From Trueperaceae bacterium (lineage in GTDB: Bacteria; Deinococcota; Deinococci; Deinococcales; Trueperaceae), in contig PXAU01000115.1 of the NCBI GenBank assembly GCA_003567075.1, forward strand, positions 1 through 18,297: a stretch of DNA of 18,297 bases, read 5' to 3'. The translations under genes and the position numbers were made by a program. This document shows positions 6,624-13,403 of this stretch, one piece after another; within the stretch, counting starts at the first letter, position 1, and the number at the start of each line of letters is the position of its first letter. The notes beneath the pieces are model-generated. The model was given only the letters and a program-made list of their open reading frames with translations. It was not told where the DNA came from and ran no database searches.

Positions 6624-7421
6624 GTGCGCAGGTTGTCTCGCGTACTGATCGGCGTCGCGCTGGCCCTGGTGGTGCTGGCGGCGGTGCTCGTGGTATCGGT
6701 GCAGGTCGATCGCTGGCGCATGCGGGGAAGCGTCGAGGCGCTGGCCAACGTGGCGCTTGCCGGCCCCGAGGGCCCGCTGCTCGCGTACCTGGCCCGCCCG
6801 CCGGTCGCTGAGGGCCCGTTCCCGCTGGTGGTGATGATCCACGAGTTCTGGGGGCTCGACGAGGCCACCGTCAGCAAAGCCGAGTTGCTGGCGCGTGACG
6901 GGTACGTGGTGGTGGCTCCCGACCTGATGCGCGGGGTGCGCACGCGCTGGCTTCCGAGCGCCATCTGGCAGACGCTGCGGACGCCTGACGAGCGCGTGCG
7001 CGACGATCTCGATGCGGTCGTGGCGGCGTTCACCGACGAGGCTGGGGTGGACGCGACGCGGCTGGCGGTGCTCGGCTTCTGCTTCGGGGGACGGATGTCG
7101 TTGCGCTATGCGCTCGAGCGCCCCTCGGTCGGGGTGACCGGCGTCTTCTACGGCAACGTGACGGACGACGTCGTGGCGCTGGCGCGGCTCGGCGGCCCGG
7201 TGCTGGGCGTGTTCGGAGCCGACGACGCTTCGATCCCGCAGCGCGAGGTCCTGGCCTTCGAGTGGGCGCTCGCCAGCGCCGGCGTCGAACATGAGGTCCG
7301 CGTGTTCGAGGGGGTCGGTCACGCCTTCGTGCGCGACGCTGCCGGGATCGCCAGCGACCCCGTGCAGGCCGAGGCCTGGACGCTGTTGCAGAGCTTCCTG
7401 GCACGCCACCTGGCGCGGTGA
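6624..7421 (+). CDS. Membrane-anchored dienelactone hydrolase family protein
   Basis: A 265-residue alpha/beta-hydrolase of the dienelactone hydrolase family. Residues 8-27 are one hydrophobic helix after MRRLSR, with no cleavage site or lipobox, so the enzyme is probably anchored with its domain outside the inner membrane. The catalytic triad is clear: nucleophile Cys153 in LGFCFGG, Asp200/201 in FGADDASIP and His233 in GVGHAF. Glu74 in MIHEFWGL matches the conserved glutamate that holds the cysteine in Pseudomonas dienelactone hydrolase. The substrate is unknown; no chloroaromatic or other ring-cleavage genes are nearby. The start is GTG 6624, 8 bp after the VTT stop. Co-expression with the VTT protein at the membrane is likely, but a functional link is inference. 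Confidence 0.87.
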   Translation: MRRLSRVLIGVALALVVLAAVLVVSVQVDRWRMRGSVEALANVALAGPEGPLLAYLARPPVAEGPFPLVVMIHEFWGLDEATVSKAELLARDGYVVVAPDLMRGVRTRWLPSAIWQTLRTPDERVRDDLDAVVAAFTDEAGVDATRLAVLGFCFGGRMSLRYALERPSVGVTGVFYGNVTDDVVALARLGGPVLGVFGADDASIPQREVLAFEWALASAGVEHEVRVFEGVGHAFVRDAAGIASDPVQAEAWTLLQSFLARHLAR

Positions 7422-7452
7422 GCGTCGGCGACGAGCGGTGCGTTGCCGTCAC

Positions 7453-7472
7453 GGAGCGGCCGCCGCCGCTCC
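7453..7472. terminator. Hairpin between convergent genes
   Basis: GGAGCGGC, a 4-nt loop, then GCCGCTCC form a perfect 8-bp stem between the convergent hydrolase and YciI genes. It has no T-tail but is well placed to end both transcripts. Confidence 0.5.
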
Positions 7473-7490
7473 CGCGAACGGGTGTCGAGG

Positions 7491-7775
7491 TTAGATCGCG
7501 CGTCGGAAGGGGTACACCTCGTACTTCTGCCAGACGCCTTCGCGGGCGTAGACGTCGGCCTCGAGCAGGGCGCGGAGCGCGGCCTCGTCGGCCGCCTCGA
7601 TCACCATGGCCGAGCCGATCATGGTGCCGGCGTCGTCGAGGATGGCGCCCCCGACGTGCAGGACGTCGGCCTCGGCCAGCGTGCGGGCGCCTTCCAGGTG
7701 TCGCTCGCGCACGGCCTGACGACGCGCCGGGGCCCCCTCGTCGCGGCCGTCCTTGGCGATGACCAGGTACAGCAT
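7491..7775 (-). CDS. YciI family protein
   Basis: A 94-residue ferredoxin-like-fold protein of the YciI / dimeric alpha-beta-barrel family. The pattern is typical: MLYLVIAKDG, then RQAVRERHLEGARTL with the conserved His, VLHVGGAILDDAGTMIGS with the conserved Asp, and a C-terminal segment ending VYPFRRAI. A conserved His/Asp pair suggests an enzyme, but no reaction is established for most members. The ATG at 7775 is chosen over an upstream in-frame ATG (7877) because it begins exactly at the family's first strand and has a GCGAGG purine-rich stretch before it; the longer version would add a low-complexity leader. It diverges from dnaK across a 280-bp region. Confidence 0.85.
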   Translation of the reverse strand: MLYLVIAKDGRDEGAPARRQAVRERHLEGARTLAEADVLHVGGAILDDAGTMIGSAMVIEAADEAALRALLEADVYAREGVWQKYEVYPFRRAI

Positions 7776-7883
7776 GCTCGCCTCGCTTCCTGCGGCGCTG
7801 CAGCACCGCGTCGGTGTCGCGGGCGCGCCGGATCGCGTGCCGTGGCATGGTGGCCCGCTGCCGAATCGATACCCCACACCAGA

Positions 7884-7904
7884 CTTGATATGAACAGACT
7901 CACA
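7884..7904. promoter_or_regulatory. HAIR-like operator (candidate HspR site) before dnaK
   Basis: CTTGATA, 7 nt, ACTCACA matches the HAIR consensus CTTGAGT-N7-ACTCAAG at 5 of 7 bases in each half, with the exact 7-nt spacing and the conserved inner and outer CTTGA/ACTCA cores. It ends 4 nt before the -35 of the dnaK promoter. HAIR is bound by the repressor HspR in Streptomyces and is reported in Deinococcus. No hspR gene is in the window. Confidence 0.5.
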
Positions 7905-7908
7905 TCCG

Positions 7909-7937
7909 TTGACAACGAGTGTTCGTACTGCTAGACT
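7909..7937 (+). promoter_or_regulatory. Consensus sigma-70-type promoter of dnaK
   Basis: TTGACA (7909-7914), 17 nt, TAGACT (7932-7937). The -35 is perfect, the spacing is optimal and the -10 has 4 of 6 consensus bases. It is the strongest promoter visible in the window. Transcription should begin near 7943-7945, leaving a leader of about 110 nt. Confidence 0.85.
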
Positions 7938-7956
7938 CTCGGCTGGTGCAGGACGT

Positions 7957-7984
7957 GCGCACGACCGTATCAGGTCGCTTGCGC
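7957..7984 (+). other. Hairpin in the dnaK mRNA leader
   Basis: GCGCACGACC pairs with GGTCG and TGCGC around the 6-nt loop GTATCA, with a 2-nt bulge (CT) on the 3' side: ten base pairs in all. It lies near the 5' end of the predicted leader and about 60 nt before the ribosome site, so it is more likely to stabilise the mRNA than to hide the start. Function is inferred. Confidence 0.4.
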
Positions 7985-8055
7985 GCGCTCGCTACGTTCA
8001 TCCTACCCGTGCGCCGGCCGCCACGCCCGACGCGGGACCACGAAGGAGCTTCACC

Positions 8056-9957
8056 ATGGCCAAGGCCGTCGGCATCGACCTAGGAACCACCAACAGCTGC
8101 ATCGCCATCATGGAAGGTGGCGAAGGCGTCGTGCTCGTCAACTCCGAAGGCAACCGGACGACACCTTCGGTGGTCGGCTTCAAGGAGGACCAGCGGCTGG
8201 TCGGGCAAGTCGCCAAGCGGCAGGCGGTGCTCAACCCGAAGGGCACCATCTCCGAGGCGAAGCGCTTCATCGGCCGCACCTGGGACGAGATCCGCGAGGA
8301 GGCCGAACGGGCTCCCTACGAGGTGGTGCGCGGCGACGACGGCGGCGTGCGCTTCGTGGTGACTGGCGAGAAGCACACGCCCGAGGCGATCTCCGCGATG
8401 GTGCTGCGCAAGCTGGTGAACGACGCCAGTGAACAGCTCGGCCAGAAGATCACCAAGGCCGTCATCACCGTCCCTGCGTACTTCAACAACTCCCAGCGTG
8501 AAGCCACCCAGAACGCCGGCAAGATCGCCGGCCTCGAGGTGCTGCGCATCGTCAACGAGCCGACCGCCGCCGCGCTGGCCTACGGTCTCGACAAGAAGGG
8601 CAGTGAAACGGTGCTGGTCTTCGACTTGGGCGGCGGCACCTTCGACGTCTCCATCCTGGAGGTCGGCGACGGCGTGTTCGAAGTGCGCAGCACCTCGGGC
8701 GACACGCACCTGGGCGGGTCCGACATGGACTACGCGGTGGTGAACTGGTTGGCCGACGAGTTCAAGGCCGAGTACAACGTCGACCTGCGCAAGGACAAGC
8801 AGGCGCTGCAGCGCCTGATCGAGGCCGCGGAGAAGGCCAAGATCGAGCTCTCGGGTCTGCCAGAGACCACGATCAGCCTCCCGTTCATCGCCATGGATCC
8901 GGCCTCCAACGCGCCCTTGTACCTCGAGAAGAAGCTCACCCGCTCGAGGTTCGAGGAGCTGATCGCGGGCCTGCTGGCGCGCGTTCGCGGCCCGGTCGAG
9001 CAGGCGCTCAAGGACGCCAAGCTGTCGCGTGAGCAGATCGACGAGGTCATCCTGGTGGGCGGCAGCACCCGCGTACCGGCGGTCAAGAAGCTGGTCAAGG
9101 AGTTGCTCGGCAAGGAACCCAACCAGAGCGTCAACCCGGACGAGGTGGTCGCCATCGGCGCCGCCATCCAGGCGGGCGTGCTCACCGGCGAGGTCGATGA
9201 CATCGTCCTGCTGGACGTGACGCCGCTGTCGCTGGGCGTCGAGACCAAGGGCGGCGTGTTCACCAAGCTGATCGAGCGCAACACCACCGTGCCGGTGCGC
9301 AAGACCGAGACGTTCACCACGGCTGATCACAACCAGACGGGCGTCGAGGTCCACGTGCTGCAAGGTGAGCGCAGCATGGCCGGCGACAACAAGTCGCTCG
9401 GGCGCTTCAAGCTCGAGGGCCTGCCCCCCATGCCGGCCGGCGCGCCCCAAATCGAGATCACCTACGACATCGACGCCAACGGCGTGCTCAACGTCTCGGC
9501 GAAGGAGAAGTCGACCGGCAAGAACGCCTCGATCACGATCCAGAACACGACCACGCTGGGCGAGGACGAGGTCGACCGGATGGTCAAGGACGCTGACCGC
9601 CACGCCGAAGAGGACCGCGTGCGGCGCGAGGGGGCCGAGGCCCGCAACCAGCTCGACTCGTTGCGGCTGCAGGGCCAGAAGGCGCTCGACGAGGCCACGG
9701 ACGCCAGCGACGAGCAGAAGCAGCCGTTGCAGAACGCCCTCGACGAGGCCAAGACCGCGCTCGACGGCAACGCCCCCAAGGACGAGCTCGAGGCGAAGGG
9801 GCAGAGCCTCGCGCAGGCGTTGCAGGCCTTCATGCAGGCGACCGCCCCTAGCCAGGCCACGGACGCCACCACGGAGCCCGGTGAGGCCCAGGCCGACCAG
9901 ACCGCGCCTGACGACGACGACGTGATCGACGCCGACTTCAAGCCCTCCGGAACGTGA
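8056..9957 (+). CDS. dnaK: Chaperone DnaK (Hsp70)
   Basis: A 633-residue Hsp70, the ATP-driven chaperone that binds unfolded segments in the cytoplasm with DnaJ and GrpE. The nucleotide-binding domain carries the phosphate-1 motif IDLGTTNSC (7-15), phosphate-2 motif FDLGGGTFDVSI (189-200) and VNEPTAAALAYG (166-177). The interdomain linker IVLLDVTPLSLG is near 383-394. A substrate domain and lid follow, ending in the acidic DDDDVIDADF tail. Between KRFIGR and HTPEAIS there are about 22 more residues than in Bacillus DnaK, the diderm-type insert. AAGGAG (8043-8048) precedes the ATG. A longer reading from 7909 is rejected because it would start inside the -35 box. First gene of dnaK-grpE-dnaJ; its stop overlaps the grpE start. 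Confidence 0.98.
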   Translation: MAKAVGIDLGTTNSCIAIMEGGEGVVLVNSEGNRTTPSVVGFKEDQRLVGQVAKRQAVLNPKGTISEAKRFIGRTWDEIREEAERAPYEVVRGDDGGVRFVVTGEKHTPEAISAMVLRKLVNDASEQLGQKITKAVITVPAYFNNSQREATQNAGKIAGLEVLRIVNEPTAAALAYGLDKKGSETVLVFDLGGGTFDVSILEVGDGVFEVRSTSGDTHLGGSDMDYAVVNWLADEFKAEYNVDLRKDKQALQRLIEAAEKAKIELSGLPETTISLPFIAMDPASNAPLYLEKKLTRSRFEELIAGLLARVRGPVEQALKDAKLSREQIDEVILVGGSTRVPAVKKLVKELLGKEPNQSVNPDEVVAIGAAIQAGVLTGEVDDIVLLDVTPLSLGVETKGGVFTKLIERNTTVPVRKTETFTTADHNQTGVEVHVLQGERSMAGDNKSLGRFKLEGLPPMPAGAPQIEITYDIDANGVLNVSAKEKSTGKNASITIQNTTTLGEDEVDRMVKDADRHAEEDRVRREGAEARNQLDSLRLQGQKALDEATDASDEQKQPLQNALDEAKTALDGNAPKDELEAKGQSLAQALQAFMQATAPSQATDATTEPGEAQADQTAPDDDDVIDADFKPSGT

Positions 9958-10559
9958 GCCGCATGGACGACGACCGCCGCTTCCACGACGACACCAACGA
10001 CCGGGGCGCCGACGCTGGGAAGCAGACCCAGGCCGAGGCGCGCGAGGAGTCCGGGGCGCTCGACGAGGTCGACATCCTGCGCAGTGAGCTGCGCGCCGCG
10101 AGCGAGCGGCTCGCCGTGCTCGAGAGCGAGTACCAGGCCTGCCACGACAAGCTGCTGCGGGCGCGGGCCGACCTCGAGAACACGCGCCGCCGGCACCTGA
10201 ACGAGCTCGAGCGGGCCCGCGAGGCGGGCCTCGACGCAGCGGTGCTGCCGGTGCTGGCCGTGTACGACGACCTCGGCCGCGCGCTACAGGCGGCCGAGTC
10301 CGGTGACGACCCGAGCGGCATCGTGCCCGGCGTTCGCAGCGTTCGCGACGCGCTCGAGCGCTCGCTCGCCAGCCTCGGCATCAACCGCGTCGGCGACGTG
10401 GGTGAAGCCTTCGATCCCGACCACCACGAGGCGATCGCGGTGGTGCCGGCGCGCGGCGACCGCGACCCCGGCGCCATCGCCGAGGTCTTCGAAGCGGGCT
10501 TCGTGCGCGGCGAACGGCTGGTCCGTCCCGCCCGCGTGGTCGTGGTCGAGCCCGACTGA
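9954..10559 (+). CDS. grpE: Nucleotide exchange factor GrpE
   Basis: A 201-residue co-chaperone that releases ADP from DnaK and is expected to work as a dimer. After an acidic N-terminus, residues about 38-90 are a long charged coiled coil (LRAASERLAVLESEYQ and following). A helical segment covers about 91-140. The C-terminal beta domain carries the family signature GERLVRPARVVVV (186-198) after FDPDHHEAI. The chosen GTG overlaps the dnaK stop by four bases (GTGA), the usual sign of translational coupling. An ATG three codons later (9963) is an equally possible start and would change only the disordered N-terminus. DnaJ follows after 17 bp. Confidence 0.96.
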   Translation: MSRMDDDRRFHDDTNDRGADAGKQTQAEAREESGALDEVDILRSELRAASERLAVLESEYQACHDKLLRARADLENTRRRHLNELERAREAGLDAAVLPVLAVYDDLGRALQAAESGDDPSGIVPGVRSVRDALERSLASLGINRVGDVGEAFDPDHHEAIAVVPARGDRDPGAIAEVFEAGFVRGERLVRPARVVVVEPD

Positions 10560-10576
10560 GCCGGGGAGCGTGACGC

Positions 10577-11539
10577 GTGGCGAGCTTCAAGGACTACTAT
10601 CAGATCCTGGAGGTGTCGAAGGACGCAAGCGAGCGTGACATCCGCAGCGCCTTCCGGCGCCTCGCCGCCAAGCACCATCCCGACCGCAACCCCGACGATC
10701 CGGGGGCTGAGGAGCGCTTCAAGGAGGTCAACGAAGCGTACACCGTCCTCAACGACCCCGAGAAGCGGCGCTTCTACGACCAGTACGGCAGCGCTTCCGG
10801 TCCGCCACCGTTCACGGGCTCCTATCAAGGCGTCGACGCCAGCGAAGCCGAGGGCTTCAGCGACTTCTTCCGCACACTCTTCGGCGGCGGCTTCGCCGGG
10901 TTCGGCGACGCCCGCACGCATTTCGGCGGCGTCGACTTCGGCGACGTCGCCTTCGGTGGCCAGCAGGGCCCGGGCGGCCGCACGGTGCGCTTCACGACGC
11001 GGGCCGGGCCGCGCGCCGCGCCGCGGCCGCCGCGCCGGGTCGAGGCCGACCTGGAGCTGCCGCTGGAGGAGGCCTTCCACGGCGGGATCCGGACGGTACG
11101 GGTTGGTGGCACCTCGCTCGACGTGACGGTGCCAGCGGGCGTGCGCGATGGTGCGCGCCTGCGGTTGCGCGACCAGGCGCCCGGCGGCGGCGACCTGGTC
11201 CTGGTGGTGCGACATCGACCCGACCCGCGCTATCGGCTCGAGGGCGATGACCTGCACGTGCGGGTCGACGTGGCTGACCACCTGGCGGTGTTGGGTGGCC
11301 AGGTGCGCGTGGCGACGCTCGACGGACCCGTCGACATGCGTCTGCCGCCAGCCACCCAGACCGGCCGCAAGCTGCGGTTGCGCGAGCGCGGCTGGCCCCG
11401 CAAGGACGGGGGTCGAGGTGACGCCCTGGCCGAGGTCCGGGTGATGATCCCGGAGCGTCCCAGCGCCGAACAGCGCGCGCTCTACGAACGCCTCGGGGCG
11501 TTGGCCGAGGGGCGCGAGGCAGAGTCCAGCACGGCTTGA
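10577..11539 (+). CDS. dnaJ: DnaJ/CbpA-type co-chaperone without zinc finger
   Basis: A 320-residue J-domain protein that delivers substrates to DnaK and stimulates its ATPase. Residues 5-70 are the J domain, with the essential His34-Pro35-Asp36 (KHHPDRNP) and the YDQYG end. A Gly/Phe-rich linker follows (FRTLFGGGFAGFGD). Residues about 155-310 are the two C-terminal beta-sandwich domains (VEADLELPLEEAFHGG and later LGGQVRVATLDG). There is no cysteine at all, so the CxxCxGxG zinc-binding domain of E. coli DnaJ is absent, as in Thermus DnaJ and CbpA. The GTG at 10577 has GGGGA upstream. Because it is the only J-protein in the dnaK unit, it probably serves as the main DnaJ. The dafA gene that follows dnaJ in Thermus is not found here. 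Confidence 0.93.
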   Translation: MASFKDYYQILEVSKDASERDIRSAFRRLAAKHHPDRNPDDPGAEERFKEVNEAYTVLNDPEKRRFYDQYGSASGPPPFTGSYQGVDASEAEGFSDFFRTLFGGGFAGFGDARTHFGGVDFGDVAFGGQQGPGGRTVRFTTRAGPRAAPRPPRRVEADLELPLEEAFHGGIRTVRVGGTSLDVTVPAGVRDGARLRLRDQAPGGGDLVLVVRHRPDPRYRLEGDDLHVRVDVADHLAVLGGQVRVATLDGPVDMRLPPATQTGRKLRLRERGWPRKDGGRGDALAEVRVMIPERPSAEQRALYERLGALAEGREAESSTA

Positions 11540-11571
11540 GCATCTGAACCCCGGCACTCAGGCGGCGGTGG

Positions 11572-11577
11572 TACCCT
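11572..11577 (+). promoter_or_regulatory. Extended -10 box before the parvulin gene
   Basis: TGGTACCCT contains a TGN-extended TANNNT box; 5 nt then separate TACCCT from the ATG at 11583. This predicts a leaderless message and a promoter for the parvulin gene separate from dnaK. No Shine-Dalgarno is present. Confidence 0.45.
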
Positions 11578-11582
11578 GCCGC

Positions 11583-12641
11583 ATGAGCATCCCTCGACGC
11601 CGACCCCAACGCTTCCTGGCCGCTCTGGCCGCCCTCCTCCTGCTCTTGCCCGCGGCCGCCGCGGCGCAGAGCGACGACCCCGTGCTCATCGAGCTGGGGA
11701 TGACGCGCGAGCGCGCCAGCTTCGTCCTCGAACGCTTCGAGATCGCCGTGCGCGGCGTCGCCGCCAACCAGGGCATGCCCTACTCGCCGGAGGTGTTGGC
11801 GCAGCTCTACGAGTTCCTGCCCAGCTTCCTCGAGCAGCGCGTGACCGAGCTTGTGTTGCTCGATTACGCCCGCACCCGCGGCCTGAGCTTGCCCGAGGGT
11901 CGCGTGGACGAGATCGTCGCCGGGGTGCGCGCAAACGTCGGTGACGACGACGAGGTGTTCGAACTGCTGCTGGCCGAGGCCGGCTTCCGCGACGAGGCCC
12001 ACCTGCGCGAGCTGATCAGCGAGTCCGAGATGGTGCAATTCGCCTTCGACGCCATCCGCGACGGGATCGAGCTCGGTGAGGCCGAACTGCGGGTCGCCTA
12101 CCAGGCTGAGCGCGGAAGCTACCTCGAACCGGCCGAGGCCTGCGTGCGGCACATCCTCGTGCCGGAGCTGGAGACGGCCGAGGACCTGGCCGACCAGCTC
12201 GGCGAGGGCGCTGACTTCGCCGAGCTGGCGATGGAGTTCTCGACCGATCCCGGCTCCGCCGAGCGCGGTGGCGACCTCGGTTGCCTGCCGCAGGGCGCCA
12301 CGGTTCAGCCCTTCGACGAAGCCGCGTTCAGCGCTGACCTCGGCGAGCTCACGGGCCCGATCGAGACGCAGTTCGGCTTCCACCTGCTGGTGGTCGACAG
12401 CCGCGAGGACGCCCGCCAGCTGGCCTTCGACGAAGTCCGCGATCAGATCGAGCGGTCGCTGCGCGCGGAGCGGGCGGACATGGCCCTCGAGCGCTACATC
12501 GAGATCGCCAACGTGCGCACCTACCCCGAGCGCATCCCGCCATTGCCCGAGACCGAGCTGGTGCCCGAGGACGGGTCTGAGGACGCGCCTGATGTCGAGT
12601 CTGAGGACGAAGCGACCGAAGGCGATCCCGACACCGATTGA
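11583..12641 (+). CDS. Exported parvulin-type peptidyl-prolyl isomerase (SurA/PrsA-like)
   Basis: A 352-residue extracytoplasmic foldase. The N-terminus MSIPRRRPQR plus a hydrophobic run to about residue 28 (LLPAAAAAQS) is a Sec signal peptide with likely cleavage after the alanines; there is no lipobox cysteine, so it should be soluble in the periplasm. Residues about 33-180 resemble the helical SurA/PrsA chaperone part. Residues about 188-272 are the parvulin domain (VRHILVPELETAEDLADQL, FSTDPGSAERGGDLGCLPQG, GPIETQFGFHLLVV). Cys187 and Cys234 could form a disulfide. The last 30 residues are mostly Glu, Asp, Pro and Ser. The ATG at 11583 is chosen over GTG 11568 because it sits behind a TANNNT box and directly begins the signal peptide. 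It follows dnaJ by 43 bp. Confidence 0.88.
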   Translation: MSIPRRRPQRFLAALAALLLLLPAAAAAQSDDPVLIELGMTRERASFVLERFEIAVRGVAANQGMPYSPEVLAQLYEFLPSFLEQRVTELVLLDYARTRGLSLPEGRVDEIVAGVRANVGDDDEVFELLLAEAGFRDEAHLRELISESEMVQFAFDAIRDGIELGEAELRVAYQAERGSYLEPAEACVRHILVPELETAEDLADQLGEGADFAELAMEFSTDPGSAERGGDLGCLPQGATVQPFDEAAFSADLGELTGPIETQFGFHLLVVDSREDARQLAFDEVRDQIERSLRAERADMALERYIEIANVRTYPERIPPLPETELVPEDGSEDAPDVESEDEATEGDPDTD

Positions 12642-12684
12642 CGGCGCGAGCGCCGTAAGCGCAGGGCGCCCCACAGGGCGCCCT
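12641..12684 (+). terminator. Two tandem hairpins after the parvulin gene
   Basis: ACGGCG-CGAG-CGCCGT (12641-12656), starting on the last base of the stop codon, is a 6-bp stem with a 4-nt loop. AGGGCGCC-CCACAG-GGCGCCCT (12663-12684) is a perfect 8-bp stem. No T-run follows. Being symmetrical, the second could also end the convergent pdxH transcript. Confidence 0.55.
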
Positions 12685-12735
12685 CCTGGGCACCGGGCTC
12701 GTGGTGCTGGGCGCATGGCGCGAGGCTCGTTGGGC

Positions 12736-13371
12736 TCAAGGCGCCAAGCGCAGCCGGCGCCAGCCTCGTCCCTCGCGCTCGTAGAGGAAGCGGTCGTGCA
12801 GGCGTGAGGCACGCCCCTGCCAGAACTCGAACACCTGCGGCGTGACCGCGAACCCGCCCCAGTGCGGCGGTAACGGCACCTCTTGCCCTTCGAAGCGGGC
12901 CTCGACATCGCGGAGCCGTACCTCGAGGACGGTACGGTCGGCGAGCGCGCGGCTCTGCGGCGAGGCCCAGGCACCGAGCTGGCTGGTGCGCGAGCGCGTG
13001 GCGAAGTAGGCTGCCGCCTGCTCCCGCGGCACCGGCACCGCCCGGCCCTCGAGCCGCACCTGGCGGTGCAGCTGCGGCCACCAGAACAGCAACGCGCAAC
13101 GCGGATCGGCGGCGAGGTCGAGCGCCTTGCGGCTCTCGAGGTTGGTGTAGAACACCGCCGTGTCGAGCTCCAGGCCGCGCAGCAGCACCATGCGGGTGCC
13201 GGGCGCCCCGTCGGGACCGATCGTGGTCAGCGACATCGCGTTCGGTTCGGGCACGCCGCCCGCGTGCGCTTCCTCCAGCCAGCGGCGCAGCTGCGCCATC
13301 GGGTCGTCGAGCAGGTCGTCTTCGCGCAGCGGTGCGTCGTCGTAGTCGGTGCGAAGGTCGGCCAGATCCAT
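12736..13371 (-). CDS. pdxH: Pyridoxamine 5'-phosphate oxidase
   Basis: A 211-residue FMN enzyme that oxidises pyridoxamine or pyridoxine 5'-phosphate to pyridoxal 5'-phosphate (EC 1.4.3.5). Nearly every family block is present: RTDYDDAPLREDDLLDDPM near the N-terminus, the EPNAMSLTT block, GTRMVLLRG, FYTNLESRKALDL, the FWWPQLHRQVRLEG core that contacts FMN and substrate, then YFATRSRTSQLGAWAS, and the C-terminal EFWQGRASRLHDR with RLRLAP at the end. Length is normal. The ATG at 13371 gives the standard N-terminus; a longer reading on the same strand would cross into the divergent gene. On the minus strand TACACT stands 5 nt before the ATG with no ribosome site, suggesting a leaderless mRNA. 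Confidence 0.95.
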   Translation of the reverse strand: MDLADLRTDYDDAPLREDDLLDDPMAQLRRWLEEAHAGGVPEPNAMSLTTIGPDGAPGTRMVLLRGLELDTAVFYTNLESRKALDLAADPRCALLFWWPQLHRQVRLEGRAVPVPREQAAAYFATRSRTSQLGAWASPQSRALADRTVLEVRLRDVEARFEGQEVPLPPHWGGFAVTPQVFEFWQGRASRLHDRFLYEREGRGWRRLRLAP

Positions 13372-13376
13372 GACGC

Positions 13377-13398
13377 AGTGTACGCACATGGGTATCGT
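13377..13398. promoter_or_regulatory. Overlapping divergent -10 boxes for pdxH and the DUF255 gene
   Basis: On the minus strand TACACT (13382-13377) lies 5 nt before the pdxH ATG. On the plus strand TATCGT (13393-13398) lies 5 nt before the ATG at 13404. The start codons are only 32 bp apart, so each -35 region would fall on or beside the other gene's start codon, and polymerase binding on the two should be mutually exclusive. Confidence 0.5.
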
Positions 13399-13403
13399 CC
13401 ACC

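Noticed and set aside
7909..8055. Upstream extension of dnaK by 49 codons
   Set aside because: The codon at 7909 is part of the -35 hexamer, the extra residues resemble no DnaK, and AAGGAG at 8043-8048 points to the ATG at 8056.
7884..8055. CIRCE element before dnaK
   Set aside because: No TTAGCACTC-N9-GAGTGCTAA or close variant is visible; the only matching heat-shock operator is the HAIR-like site.
8080..9603. 507-codon minus-strand open frame opposite dnaK
   Set aside because: Antisense to conserved DnaK sequence; its residues simply mirror dnaK codon usage. Long antisense frames over dnaK are a known artefact in GC-rich genomes.
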